Assembly (NCBI GenBank): GCA_018398805.1
Contig: JAGFBZ010001254.1
Coordinates: 806,001-870,000 of the forward strand
Length of the DNA stretch: 64,000 nucleotides
Reading direction: 5' to 3'
Origin: Hirundichthys speculiger
Lineage: Eukaryota > Chordata > Actinopteri > Beloniformes > Exocoetidae
The position numbers and the translations under genes were made by a program. Shown here piece after piece: positions 33,790-45,801 of the stretch (its first letter is position 1; the number at the start of each line of letters is the position of its first letter). The notes under the pieces are model-generated. The model was not told the origin of the DNA. It saw nothing but the letters and a program-made list of their open reading frames with translations, and did not search any database.

Positions 33790-33893
33790 AAGTGTTTCCC
33801 AGCGGAAGATGTTGCTATAGAAACAGATCCAGTTCTCAGAGAGGTAGAGTCGTCCCTGCAGGAGGATGTCCCGTTGAAGAGCACAGGAGTAGT
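33790..33893 (-). CDS. gramd1b: gramd1b exon: GRAM domain
   Basis: 104 nt, acceptor atatgttgcag, donor gtaatgct. It encodes YSCALQRDILLQGRLYLSEN, then WICFYSNIFRWETL. The Asp before Tyr is split (G|AC). The donor GTAATG is weaker than most others in this gene. Confidence 0.96.
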
Positions 33894-34959
33894 CTGCAAC
33901 ATATAGAAGTCAGAAATCCAGAGTAAATAATCACTACGTACATCAAGTATGATGGTGAATTACAAGTCACATGACAACATGGCTTCATTACATCATTACT
34001 GTGATTAAAAGTATAAAATGATCACATGTACAGTATGTCCAGGACCCTTCAGAAAAGTCAATAGACCTGAAAATGTCAAAGCATCATAGCTTTTGTGTAA
34101 ATCAGTTTGACATAAAGTGCTATGAAGGGATGCTAAAACTCCAATCCTTAAAATAAAACTGCAAAACTAGAAAAGGGCTAAAAAATATAACCTTTCAGAC
34201 AGAAAACCACTAATATAGCTCTGGAGTGGTCTGTCCAAATGTGCCCAAAGCGTAGAGAGGGCACTGCTGCCACTGTATGATACACTGGAATTCAGCAGCC
34301 AAGTAGGTGGTTCAACAGGCTGTGACTGGATGTGGTTTTGCAAATAACGACATAGATGTCGTGCGATGTGTCACTGACACACAAGAGCATCACAATCAAT
34401 CAGAGGCAAATTTGCGATAAGACATGGCAGGAAACAGGTCAACAAAACTCATGACCTGCTGGCTACTCATGCTGAAGACGAAACGTTGAAATGTTTTTCG
34501 TGTCACGCGGTGGCTCACGATGTTAAGTATCCCGTTTACTTCAAATGAGTCTGAATGGTAGCTACGATTAATTTAAACATCTGGGAGAATGATCACATTT
34601 TCTCTCTCTTTCTTTCTGTATTCAAAACTGGCATATTGGCAGAATTTGTGTCTGAAAGCAAGATTACTGACGCTTTATGTTCGCTTTGTCAAAACAGCTA
34701 ATGTAAATGTTAGTTCTTGAGCGTCTCTTGAAATATAACATTTATTTCTTTACATCAGTTGATGGTTTAACAGCTTCAAAAGAGACAAAAATGAACACAC
34801 AAAATAATGGTTCATGTCCTGCAAAAGTAAATTTAGAGGGCATCTAAAAAGTCTGACCACAAAACTCTTTCAGAAGATGAAAAAGCAGAAGGAATTTTCA
34901 AACAAGACAGTCAGCTATAGTTTTGAGAAAAGAAGGAGAAACCTGCAGAGCCTTCAGCG

Positions 34960-35395
34960 AAAAAAAAAAAAAAATAGAAAAGCACTGGGAGAGCGCACAC
35001 CTCCGCCAAGTGCAACAGTTCCCCCATATAGCGATTCACAGATAAAATCCGCATTCTGGATCAGATCTGGATCAGCCTATGATAGAAGTTCCCATTGTCA
35101 ATCCCTGAGTCAAATTTTATGAGTTTTGGGCAATAATTAACAGAGATATTGAGAAACAAAATTTTTGGCCCCATTGACCGCAATGTTATCAAAAATTTGA
35201 AAGTGATCCAGAATCCAGGATTTCTTCTGGATCACAGCCAAAATGAAATCAGTTCTTCCTTTCTTTTCACATTTCTGACAACTCCTGAAAATGTCATCAA
35301 AATCCATCCATAACTTTTTGAGTTATCTTGTACACAGACAGACAGACAGATAAAAGCTGGCAAAAACACAACCCAACCTCCTTGGTGGAGGTAAA
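34960..35395. repeat. dispersed teleost repeat with 'acctccttggtggaggtaa' end
   Basis: 'cacctccgccaagtgcaa', 'gatccagaatccaggatttc', 'aaaatccatccataactttttgag', a short GACA tandem (about 35336-35350) and 'cctccttggtggaggta' follow one another, as in a common non-LTR-type fish repeat. The two ends form a short inverted repeat (cctccgcca / tggtggagg). It lies in a gramd1b intron. Confidence 0.5.
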
Positions 35396-35559
35396 AAGGT
35401 AAAACATCAGAAGGTGCAGTTCAGAAGGAAGCCATACAGCGTCACTACTTGGACACGGTCTGATCCCCTGACAGTGGGAAACCCGCTGTAACTTTCCCAA
35501 CAGAGGTTACACTTCTTTGTGTGTCTCGTCTGTGTGACAGGCGCCTAAAAGTTCCTCAA

Positions 35560-36210
35560 CTGACACCTCAGCTTAACAACACATGTTCAGCTTTTGGTAG
35601 ACGCCTCAGGTAGCAGACATGCATGGCTGGAAAGAAACCACCGTTACATGCCTAGAACAAGGAAGGACTGAAGAGGACCAAGTACCATCTGTGGTAGAAG
35701 GGTAATAATGACCCAAACAGTCTCTTAAGGACGGAAAGTGATAAGGTTCAGGAACTTTTGTTCAAACCATGTGGTTTATGTAAGTCGTCCCTAGATGAAA
35801 GCGTGATCGCTCAGTTTATAAATCCCACTGTGAAGCACAGGGGAGGATTAGTAATGGTTTGGGGGTTTGATGTCACTCTTGCAGCGTCATTGTAAAAACT
35901 TGTTTGGCAGGTCCCAACACTGTCAAGTAACAAGACAATGACCTCAAGCACATCTCCAGACTGCCAAACAACTACAAGGATGACACGTCAATGAGCTGAT
36001 GGCCACCTCAGTGACCCGACCCCCTACAGGACTTGTTTGGGATGAGGTTGACTGACGGGTTCAAACCAGGCAGTGCTCCAGAAATAGACAAAAGTGGCTA
36101 TTATGAGTTGCTGAAGCTCTAATGTTTTTATGTTGACTTGATTAGCTTCCTCAGACATTGATGTTTTTGTATGCCTTTACGCTGAACTGCAAATAAAATA
36201 TTGTTAAACT
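35560..36210 (+). mobile_element. Tc1/mariner-like transposase relic
   Basis: At about 35830-35870 the plus strand encodes VKHRGGLVMVWGF, the Tc1 transposase block 'VKHGGGSVMVWGCF'. About 70 bases on come remnants of the 'NDPKHT' block (caatgacctcaagcacatctc). Frameshifts and stops are frequent. Limits are approximate. It lies inside a gramd1b intron, antisense to the gene. Confidence 0.6.
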
Positions 36211-36673
36211 AAAGCTGTGCTGCAAAACCTTTTGGGCATATTTATACGTTTGAAGGATGTACTAAAAAGCAACAGAGTAAATTTCAGCATTTTGCTTGTG
36301 TGTACATGTGTAAGTAGTTGTAGATGTGAACTCCTCCTTAACAAACCACAAAGCAAAGGTCACATTCAGGGTTCTATCGTTAAAAGGATCTCAGACAATG
36401 GATGAATAAACTGAACACTGTACCCTGATGGATGAGTGAATTCTGTCAAGAATGATGAAAAAGCACTAGATTAAAAAAAAATTAGCAGAGCGTTATCTCT
36501 AAAACGAAGAAAAACACGCTAAAAGGAAATGTAATAATCTCAAACTCTTTGAATATCCAATATTTGCCCGCTATCTCTGTTTAGTGAGGATTAATCATTT
36601 TCTAGTCACTAACAAGCTGGACACACCCTGCCAGGCCTCAGATGGCCTTGGTGTGTGTATGCCATCCACTCAC

Positions 36674-36758
36674 CCACAATGAGCCTCTCTGTGTCTGGGA
36701 GCTGCTTGAAGAGTTTCCTGAAGTCCTCATTGCGCTGCTTATATGTCGGGCTCAGCAC
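36674..36758 (-). CDS. gramd1b: gramd1b exon: start of the GRAM domain (common splice acceptor for both N-termini)
   Basis: 85 nt, acceptor gtgtcactgcag, donor gtgagtgg. It encodes VLSPTYKQRNEDFRKLFKQL, then PDTERLIV. The phase-0 acceptor can receive either the canonical N-terminal exons (45-55 kb) or the alternative first exon at 38 kb. LSPTYKQRNEDFRKLF is invariant in GRAMD1A and GRAMD1B. Confidence 0.97.
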
Positions 36759-37958
36759 CTGCAGTGACACACAGAGTCAGAAAACTCTTCCCAAACTGTC
36801 ATCCTGACGTTCGCTCACAGGCGTCTCTCCTGTACAGTCCCAGTTCTTTGTTTCTATGAGCATGGGAGACAGCCATGTTAAAATCACCAACAGCTTTGAT
36901 GAGGACGTCTGGTTTTATTTAGTCATATGCTGACGTTCATGCTGGAGGGGATTTTGACAGGTACTGGGCATGGAAATGCAGTGAATGGCAAGCAGAAAAA
37001 TGTGGTCTGAGTTATCTGTGAGGCTACTGATACTCAGTGACAGCGTGACTTCACTGGAGATATGTACAAAATCAGCACGGAGCAGATCATTTGATACACA
37101 TGCTGCCATGACTCAAGTTTAGACGTCATAGTTAAGTTCGATGTATTTCAGTCAATGAGCTTTTTATTAAAGGATGAGAGGCAGGGCATCTGATATAAAC
37201 GTATCTGAACACCATGGCTTGACATGCCAAAAACCCCTCCCAAGAAACTCCTCTCTAAAACTATCCCAAATTTTGCTTTCCTTGGCTTGAGCTGACATGA
37301 TTATTTGCCGTGAGAGTCTGTGATGCGAATCTCCAAACGTGCACCAAACTGAGAGCTCCCAGTGTCTGTGCCAGATGCTTCCCTTCAACAGGAAATTTTC
37401 AGGAAACTATTGCTGCCAACACCGAAACCAGTGGTTTACTGAAACAAAAAATGTAATAATATTCCTTTGGAACAGGAATGGTGGGAAAAACAACATCATG
37501 TTCATGTGGGAGAAACATGTGCCTTCTTTCTACAGTGAAGGGAAATGTAATATTATAACACTGTTTTTGGGAATGTCTCTGCCTCCTTCTGTAAAGCTTC
37601 TACTCTTAAAACACAAGGTGACGAAAAAGGCGCCTGGAAATCACCAGACACACACCTACATGGCTGATATATTAAGTCTCTCACGTAGCAACCTGATGAT
37701 CTCTCCTGACAACAGGTCTATGTAAACTCTACATACAATGATGCCAACAACTATGACTCATAACAAAAACCAGGGATTTTATTTAATGCTGGGAAATTAC
37801 TGCATAACTACACTTGCAGCTGCATACGGTCAAGACAAAGCTGGATTCAAAGCCTTTCTGCTGACCCCCCCTCTCCTGTGACTACAGTCATAAAACCGCA
37901 ACTATTCGACTCATCTGCTCTCGCTCTGCTTGTTGTTTACAGGCGTAGGTCAACTTAC

Positions 37959-38138
37959 AGCGGGAATATCCTCAGTGTCCCACTCAGGGTCCAGAAGGTC
38001 TGAGGCAGCCCAGCCCCACTCCCAGCCCCACTCCCCTCTGGCTGGAGCCTGCAGGAGCCACCCCGCCAAAGCCTCATCCAGCTCCAGCACGGCCTCCCAC
38101 TCCGAGAGCGTGCAATCCTCATCCAGCTCCGCATTCAT
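37959..38138 (-). CDS. gramd1b: alternative first coding exon of gramd1b (60 codons)
   Basis: An ATG (38138-38136, G at -3) opens MNAELDEDCTLSEWEAVLEL and continues through GEWGWEWGWAASDLL to EWDTEDIPA. It ends in phase 0 at a consensus donor (gtaagttg), 1.2 kb upstream of the phase-0 GRAM exon. Spliced, it reads EDIPA-VLSPTYKQR and would give a protein of about 713 aa. The peptide is acidic and Trp-rich. I do not recall a mammalian counterpart. The region upstream (38140-38360) is CpG-rich with a GC box, which favours a separate promoter over a chance frame. Confidence 0.65.
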
Positions 38139-38139
38139 T

Positions 38140-38370
38140 GCGGCAGCTCCTATTTTGGCGCCTGGATGGAAGATATTTTCCCAAGCGTGCCTCAGTAGGC
38201 TGCCCTCGTCTTGAAGGACTTGTCAGTTTAAAGTATGTTTGAAAAATAGGAGAAGATAGATGGCGAGTCCAGCGGTTTGGAAGCTGCAGTGTCCGCCCCC
38301 TTTTTTTGCTTTGGGAGCTGCTCTCTTTCAGCGCTGAGCGGCGGACACGGCTCACTCCAGCCACATGATC
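38140..38370 (-). promoter_or_regulatory. gramd1b: candidate internal promoter of gramd1b
   Basis: A CpG-enriched stretch just upstream of the 60-codon first exon, with a GC box (gggggcggac on the minus strand, 38291-38300) and gcgctgagcggcggac on the plus strand at about 38331-38346. No TATA box is obvious. Mostly inferred from the exon next to it. Confidence 0.4.
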
Positions 38371-39899
38371 CTTGTGTTACTCTGCCTGTCGTTCTCTGGC
38401 TCTCTCCCGCTTCCTTCCACACACACACATACGCAGGGAGAGGAGTTATGGCTGTTGCCCTCTAGTAACCCCAGCCAACAAGTCCTTTATTATCATGCCA
38501 CAAGCCCTTTTCCTTTTTTTTTTTTCCGCCCCCCCCCCCCCTTCTGCTTACTCTTCCTATAAGTGTGTGAGCAGAGCGCGTGTGTGCTGCTGTCCAGCTC
38601 TTGAGTGCCTTGTAATTTCTCTGTTTACAAGGAACAAAGAATGACACAAGTTCACTTTGTGGAGAGGTCTAATACAAGCGGCGATTTGGCTGGAAGGAAA
38701 TTAGCTGAGAGGGCAAAAACTAGGTTGAAGAAAGGAACAATGTTTTCATTCTGCCTAAGTATGCGTTGAGTCCGTCTTGCTGTCTGCCCAACTGATTGAA
38801 TTATAGAGAACAGATGTGAGAATAACCTCCAGTTACCTCTGCCTGCAAAACGCTGCCATCAATCTTGACAGGGTCTGCACTGGGTCTGCAGAGCTTATAC
38901 TGCAGAGTGAAAAAATACTCTAAATAATTATTTGCCTATTACTTCATGTGTTTAATATCTATATCTGTATTTATCTCTCTATATAAAGCTGTTTCCATCC
39001 AAACCAGATATTGTAAAAGTGGTGATCACGGATGATTTGGAGTCTCTGAGGCTCCGAAGGCATTTCTCTCTGCCTTGGTTTTAAAGGCCATTCGTGTCCT
39101 CGTGATACTTGATCCCACCCTGTTACTCCGAGCAGAGGCAAAAGATGCACAGCTCCTTTTTTTTTCAGAAGCCCTTTGAAAAAACAAAACAAACAAAAAC
39201 AATACGTCTACATGCCTCCCAACTATTCCTAACTCAAAGCATTTCAGCCGTCAGGAGGGTGGGAGTAGGCCTGGATGTCCGTGCACCAAATAAAGCAACA
39301 AACAGCAACGGCCAAAATGTTATCGCCTCCTGCTGGACAGAGTGAAAGTCCAAGCTCAACGCCAATGTTTGCTGTTTTTTTTTCTGTCCTCCCTTTAACC
39401 AGATGCTGAGGGGACAAATTGAAGTTGAAAAAAATCTCCAATCTTCAGTCCTTTTCCCTTTCCAGTTCCTTAAAAGCAGAACAAAGCCTTAATCTATAAA
39501 GAAGTCCCTGCATCATTTTGGTAAAACTTCAGTGAAATGATGATTCATCCCTCAAAATTACTGGCCGTGTCCGTGCTGAAAGCGATCTTTTATTCCTTCC
39601 ATTTTCTCCAATATATCAAGCAAAGAAAGAGGCCATTGTGAGAGATGCCGCGTCCAGAGTTCAGGTGACTGTATGAGACTCAGGATGAGGTGGGACTGCA
39701 GATACGTGGTGTGTATTGATTTGGTTCATTATTAACTCGCTTGACAAACAGTAAGGGATGGAGGAGACTGGTACTGTATACCAGGGAGTGTACTGGGGCA
39801 ACAGTGTTTTCCTAGAAACAATAAACCCATCCTTTTTAATATGACTGCTTTCCATTTGGTGGGATGCCAGACAAGTCATAAGGATGTGCGTTACTCTAA

Positions 39900-40580
39900 A
39901 ACACGTGTCAAACACAAGGCCCGTGGGCCAAATGTGGCCCGCCACATCAGTTTATGTGGCCCTTGAGAGCTTGTGCATTATTGGCTTATATATTAAACCA
40001 ATATTATAAGACTTAATATAAGCTTACACCGCTTTAAAGCGCATATTGACAATATACTACATCTCCCATAATGCATTTCGTTGTTACCCACAACGATAAC
40101 GGTATCTCACCATTAACGAGACATCAAGACAATTTTCAGAACTGATGGACTTAAGAAAAACCTCTAAAAACAAACCCCAACATGTCCAAGAAAAGAAAAA
40201 TTGATGCACAAGGAAGGCAGTTTCATGAACGATGGGAAAACGAATACAAGTTTGTACCTCAAGGTGTAAAAACAGTATGTCTTTTGTGTTATGACGCAGA
40301 AAACATGGAGCTAAGTATGCTAAACTAGCCCACAAGAAAAACAAAGAATCGCTTCCGCTTCTGAAGCCAAGGTAATGGATACTCAGTCCTTTACCATGGC
40401 AACGGACCCTTTAAACATCACCTGTGCAAAAGCAGGTTTACAACTACAAATCCTGAGTATAATATAATAATGAGTTAAATATTTGAAACTTGAATACATA
40501 ATAAATGCAGAAACCATTATTCAAGGGCAACCATGATGCTGATGTGGCCCTCAGTGAAAATGAGTCTGACCCCCCTGCTC
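39900..40580 (+). mobile_element. hAT-like element relic with BED-finger transposase N-terminus
   Basis: The ends 'tgtcaaacacaaggcccgtggg' and 'tgtggccctcagtgaaaatg' plus 'agtctgacccccctg' are the inverted ends of the widespread hAT elements seen as 'caggggtgtcaaactca'. At 40182 the plus strand starts MSKKRKIDAQGRQFHERWEN and continues to VCLLCYDA, the start of a ZBED/GTF2IRD2-type transposase with the first Cys pair of a BED finger. It then breaks. It sits in the gramd1b intron between the alternative first exon and the microexon region. Confidence 0.7.
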
Positions 40581-42649
40581 TAAAAGATGACTGAAACTAA
40601 CTCAGTTTACTGACTATTTAAAGTAACAATCTCACGTATTGCCCTGTTTACTGGGTGTTTCCCTGGTTGTTCCTAACTTCCTGGAGCCTGTTGGTATGAT
40701 TATTGCAGAAGCACTGCAACAAACTGGAGTCAATGCAATGTGAATAAACGGGCATTTTTATGGTTCTTCTGTAGAAGGGTGACAGGCTAACGCCTCACAT
40801 TAGGCAGGACACTTGGGTGTCAATATCACGGGAGGCAGTGCACACATTGTCCGACATTGGGAAACATGAAAGCAGCGACACTCATAGAAAGTGTTAGAAG
40901 CAAATGAACAAGTTTCACTCGGACATATTTCGCTGACTGAGTTTAATTCTAAGTGAATAAGTGACAGTTGGTGTACAAGATGTCAGGATCACAGCCACGG
41001 CGTGACGCACAACTTTTAAAAGGCAAATGCAATTCAAAGCTCTCATTCACAATGCCAGCTCCAATTCTGAGGACAGCAGATGAAAATTAGCCTTCGTGGT
41101 TAAATCTGGTACATTTACATGACAGACTGAAGCATTCATGTAAATAAATGTACTATTCAGCCCGTGTTTATTTTTTCTGAAATACATAAACAAATAAATG
41201 CAAAATATTTCTTTTTTTTTTTTTAAATCGAAATCAGAGCAAGGTTTGAAGACTGCACTTGTAATTGTACTTCAGAATTCAAGTCCAGGGGGAATCACGC
41301 CTCATTTAAGCAGGCTGCTGGTGGGTTTTTCCACTATCACCCTGTTTGTGATTCTCAACTCCAAACCCAGACATTCACACTGAAGAGGCTTTAAAAGCAG
41401 TTCATGCAGACTGCTTAAGCTCAACTGATCTTTTCCTCACAAACTGAGACTACGCAATATACTTTTTATTTAAGAGGATGATGAACAGGATGATGTATAT
41501 GGAGCTGAATGCATACAGATATGTTTTTTCTTAATACCAGAGTTTTCACTTGTTCACTGAGGTAAAAGTTTCAGGATTGGAATCGTCATCGTCTGCTGGT
41601 CTGTCTTTTTTTGGCTTTCAACAAAAAACAAGCAGTGTACACTGTTATCAAGAGAGCTAACAAACCCTTTGACTAGTCCTGAAAAAATGTGCGATAAAGG
41701 ACTATAAAAGATTAATCTATCATCTATCATTTCTTGGTTGTGTGTCTGCAGAAGCAATTAAATACTAAAACGACTGTTTCAGATCAGCTGCTTGACATTG
41801 ATTTAAGGTTTGACAAAAGTATTTTCAAGTTAAAAGAACATTCTGGAATTAAAACAACGCTATATGTGCATAATTAGAAGGTGATGAATGAAAACTTCTG
41901 CTTCAGGACTAAGATAACTCAATTAAAAGCACTTTTGAGTGAGAACTGAATATGGATTTGAAGTAAAAAAAAAAAGCAATTAATGTTAGCACTGAGGCAA
42001 AGACCTACTTAAAAAAAAGTGATTTCAAGCCTCTGATGAGACTAAAAGAAGTGATTGTGTAGATAGGGTCCCTAAAGACTAACCAAAGCAATTTCAACTT
42101 TGTACAGAGAGTCCAGACTGAGTATGTGCACACAGAAGAGAATTAAAAGGACTATTTGTTCAGGCATCTCCTTCCAATCTTTTTATAAATCTGTACAAGT
42201 TCACTGCCAAATGTTGCTCCAACTACTGACAACAGATGAGTGTCTCCTAATCCAAATGAATGGGTCATTAACTGACTTGTGCAGACCTTGATGACAGGCT
42301 GATGGGGTGATCCAGTTACAGTATCTGAGTCCAGCTGTCTAGAACTGGATTGGTACTTACTGCATTAATTTATGACAAAATAGGCAAGTGTTAAAAGCAA
42401 AAGGCCATGAGCGATCCTCCATATTGTCAGCAGTTGGTGCAACATTAGGTGGTAGACTTGTAGAAACTAACAAGGTGGCTGGAACAGGAAGAAGATGTCT
42501 GTACAAATAATCCTTTCTTACCCAGTTTTTGTACACATACTAATTTAAAATCATTTAGGTTTGTCTGTAGGGATCCTATCAACACTTTCTTTTCAGTGGA
42601 ACAACATTTTTGAGTCTTGCCAGAGGTTTAAAAAACATAAATAATTTTA

Positions 42650-43755
42650 GGGCAAGGCAAGTTAACGTGTTATTATCACGTTAACGCATTAATTTATTAA
42701 CGCCGACATTTATTTTATCGCGTTACTGCCGTTAAGTCTGTTACTGGCTTGCTGACAATTGGCAGGTAAACATAAGAAAAAGCTAAAACAGACATGGAGA
42801 ACGGTAAAAATCCGTGAACTTCACAGTTCGGGTAGCAACTCAGGCAGCAATATTAACAATTCTGTCAAAAAAAAAAAAAATTCTGGACTGCAGCAAAACT
42901 TTCGTGTCATTCCTCCATTTATCATCAGATCTGCTCCATGTGTTCACTGTTGTGCTGTTCTCTAGCTGGTTACTTCAGTGTGGCTCCATCTAGTGGCACA
43001 GATGTGTAATGACAACAGAAAGTCCAGTCCTCGATTATAAAACAAATTCAGTTCTGTGGCTCGTTTTTTAATTTTGTATTTTTGATCCAAGTCTAAAATT
43101 GAAATATAAAAAAACAGACATTTTTAAAAATTTTTTTTGTGTAAGAATAAAAAACAAAAAAACGTAATAAAATGTCACTTAAAATTTTTTTTTCATTTTT
43201 GATTGACAATTGAAAATGGAAAGAATGAATGATACACGGATTGGTAAAGTTACTGAACTTTAACATGGACATTTTCATTTTAAAGTTCTCCCAGATGGAG
43301 GATTTGACAGAAACAAGGTTATTTGTAACAACTGCCAAGTTGAACTCTGTTAAAAGTTCCCGCTGTTACCTCAGAAATTACCTGTTTTAATGTTCTAATT
43401 GTGCTAAGCCACAATCATTTTGTTAGATTTTGTTTGTAGACTTTTATTTTCTTATAAAAACAGGATGACATTAATGCCGTGGCAGTGGCAATAAGCTTTA
43501 TTTTATTTGACATTTTTTAAGATGAGATTTACACTAAATATGTGTTACTGACAAGTGCTGATGTTAAAAGTGTTTGAACAACAAATGTTATGACACTTTA
43601 GTTCATATGGCGGCAGAACATTTCAATAAAAGTGCATTTTACACTACTTTTGAATTCATTATTTGATTTTGCGTATACAATGCGATTAATCGTGAGAATG
43701 GCATAAAATCAGAGAAATAATGCGATTAAAAATTTTAATCGTTGCCCAGCCCTAA
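42650..43755. mobile_element. hAT-like MITE ('attaacgc / gcgattaatcg' type)
   Basis: It begins TAGGGCAAGGCAAGTTAACG, followed by cacgttaacgcattaatttattaacgcc. It ends gcgattaatcgtg ... taatcgttgcccagcccta, which reads TAGGGCTGGGCAACGATTAA on the minus strand. Ends and AT-rich subterminal repeats fit hAT non-autonomous elements abundant in fish. Flanks (ataatttt left, ataaattt right) may be a degraded 8-bp duplication. An internal module (about 42890-43025) is shared with the element at 59.8-60.5 kb. Confidence 0.7.
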
Positions 43756-43982
43756 TAAATTTTTATCGATATAGTCCCATTGCCTGAAGTGCTAACATTA
43801 GCAAACACATAAACACATAAAGTGTGAACTTCTTACTATCTAATAACAGACTTAAGGTTGTTTTAACTCTGGAATGTTTCTTTAAATCCTTGTTTTTCAG
43901 TGTTATTACTGTTCACTTCTTACAGAGTTCCAACAGCATGCTCACTTCTCAGCTCTAGTGATGGTTATGCTTATGGCAAGAG

Positions 43983-43983
<1 letters not shown>

Positions 43984-44014
<31 letters not shown>
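43984..44014. repeat. poly-C run (about 31 bases)
   Basis: An uninterrupted C run; its length is assembly-sensitive. Confidence 0.95.
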
Positions 44015-44015
<1 letters not shown>

Positions 44016-45105
44016 CCCCAGCATCCGGCATCCTTATTGGTCAAATGAATCTGTTTAGAAAATAATCCTCAAGAAATTTCTAAAACAGCAGTTTTTGCTT
44101 TATTTAGTACAGTCCACAGGATTTGTTCATTATTGCTTTTGGTCATTTGCTGGAATATACCAGTAATTAAATAAACAAAACCAGTGTCACTAACTTCTGT
44201 TTCCTTTAGTTGGCTTCAATACCAGTCTTTCAGTACTATCTTGTTATCTTGTGTGTTTTAGTTTCAAAACCTATGTTTTCTTTTCTGCATTTTATCAACT
44301 GCTTGCAAGGGACTTTGAATTGCATTTGATTTGGTTGAAAGGTGAAATGTGATTTGGTTGGTTTAATTAAGATGACAAGATTTCAAAATTCGATATCAAA
44401 GGATGACAACTGAGTAACCTGCTTTCCCGTACACCTGAAGTACAACATGTGGATAATTATGTGTAAATACAGCAGCATCTGTTAGACCGCATGTGAGTGG
44501 AGTCAAAGCAGCATCAAGTCTCTATGGGAGGTTTATTACAGCGTCAGTGAAGGATTTGTGCAAGAGCAAAGTATTTAAGAACCTTCCTGGACCTTTCAGG
44601 ACCGACTGCCTAATCTACATTTCCATTAACCTTGTGGAGGTTTCTGTGTCGTCCACTTCTTGTCATACCCAGACCCCGACATGGAAAACAAACTGGAGCA
44701 AAACATGCGTCAGCCTGAATCACCATGCTCCGTTCCCACTGCTCATGTCCCTTGTGATGGTTTGATTTCTCGTTTAGTACAGTGAAGAGCTCAGTGTGCT
44801 AGTCACCACCTGTTGCATACCAAAGACATGAGATTTGTGTGGTGACAGAGACCACCGAATGAAGTAAATCAGGCCAATATCAAATATGCATCTTGCCTAT
44901 GTGGCTTGAGTTGGATAAATATTTTGAACATGCCTATTTTTGAAACATCAAAATCTCTTCCTCCAAACTATGGTTTGCAGAGTGGCGGTAACAACACTGA
45001 GGGAAGTCAGTGGAATGAGAAAGAGGAAGGAGAGATGTTAAGTCCCCAGCAGTCTGAGAAACAGAAAGATATCCAGGGTTGCACAAGAATAGGAGTCATG
45101 CTTAC

Positions 45106-45129
45106 TCTCAGGATGTGTTGTCTTTCATG
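45106..45129 (-). CDS. gramd1b: candidate 24-nt microexon of gramd1b (HERQHILR)
   Basis: On the minus strand a strong polypyrimidine tract and acceptor (cttcctttctctccccag) is followed by eight open codons, HERQHILR, and a good donor (AGA|gtaagcat). It is exactly 24 nt and phase 0 at both ends, and both neighbours in the chain (KSQSWYN upstream, VLSPTYKQR downstream) also join in phase 0. Inclusion would add a basic octapeptide immediately before the GRAM domain. I do not recall it in mammalian GRAMD1B. Confidence 0.55.
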
Positions 45130-45780
45130 CTGGGGAGAGAAAGGAAGAGTGTACACACAGGGAATAGTACAAAAAGAAATAATAAAATAAAATAAAAAAA
45201 AAGGGAAATTCTGAGATAAAGGCACTGAGAGACACTGACTTGTCTCAGTTACTTCACACACACTCCTGTCCAGCCTGAGCTTAATATGACCAACAGATGC
45301 CCTTATGGAGAAAAACGTGGTTGACCAGAATTGTTAACAGGGTGTTCAATGGATCCAACATGAAGGCTCCAAAAACAGTGTTAGTACCCCACCTAGTGGT
45401 GCAAAATAAAAATGCATTACTGATACTTTATAAAGCCCACTCAGTTTTTTCTTGGGGCTTTGGCAGGAAATCTAAATATAAACTCTTGTATTTACTGTGC
45501 TACACAACCATAATCTCTCCACTTTTTTTTTGTGTTACCTTGCACTGGAAGGCCCACCTGTTGCTCTTTTAAGCCCATGCTAATCCCTGCCTGCAGGACT
45601 AGTAACCCACACTAGTGGTTTGGTGCTCCAGTAAACGGGGTCAAGGACAAAACCCTTTCATCTCCAAAGCAGGATGCTTCCAGGAGCCACATGCACGACA
45701 CAAATTCACACCAGAGCACACACACAACACTTAACGGGTCAAAGAACAAAACGTGTAGATAAAAACAGGATATGACTTAC

Positions 45781-45801
45781 ATTGTACCAGCTTTGGCTCT
45801 T
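45781..45801 (-). CDS. gramd1b: 21-nt microexon of gramd1b (KSQSWYN)
   Basis: A near-ideal acceptor (ctctctttctctttccacag, with a ctaac branch-like site about 15 bases further up) precedes AAG AGC CAA AGC TGG TAC AAT and donor gtaagtca. The seven residues KSQSWYN are exactly those that sit between GGKNSK and VLSPTYK in human GRAMD1B as I remember it (KMQSWYS in GRAMD1A). Phase 0 at both ends. It shows that this stretch of the gene really does use microexons. Confidence 0.92.
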
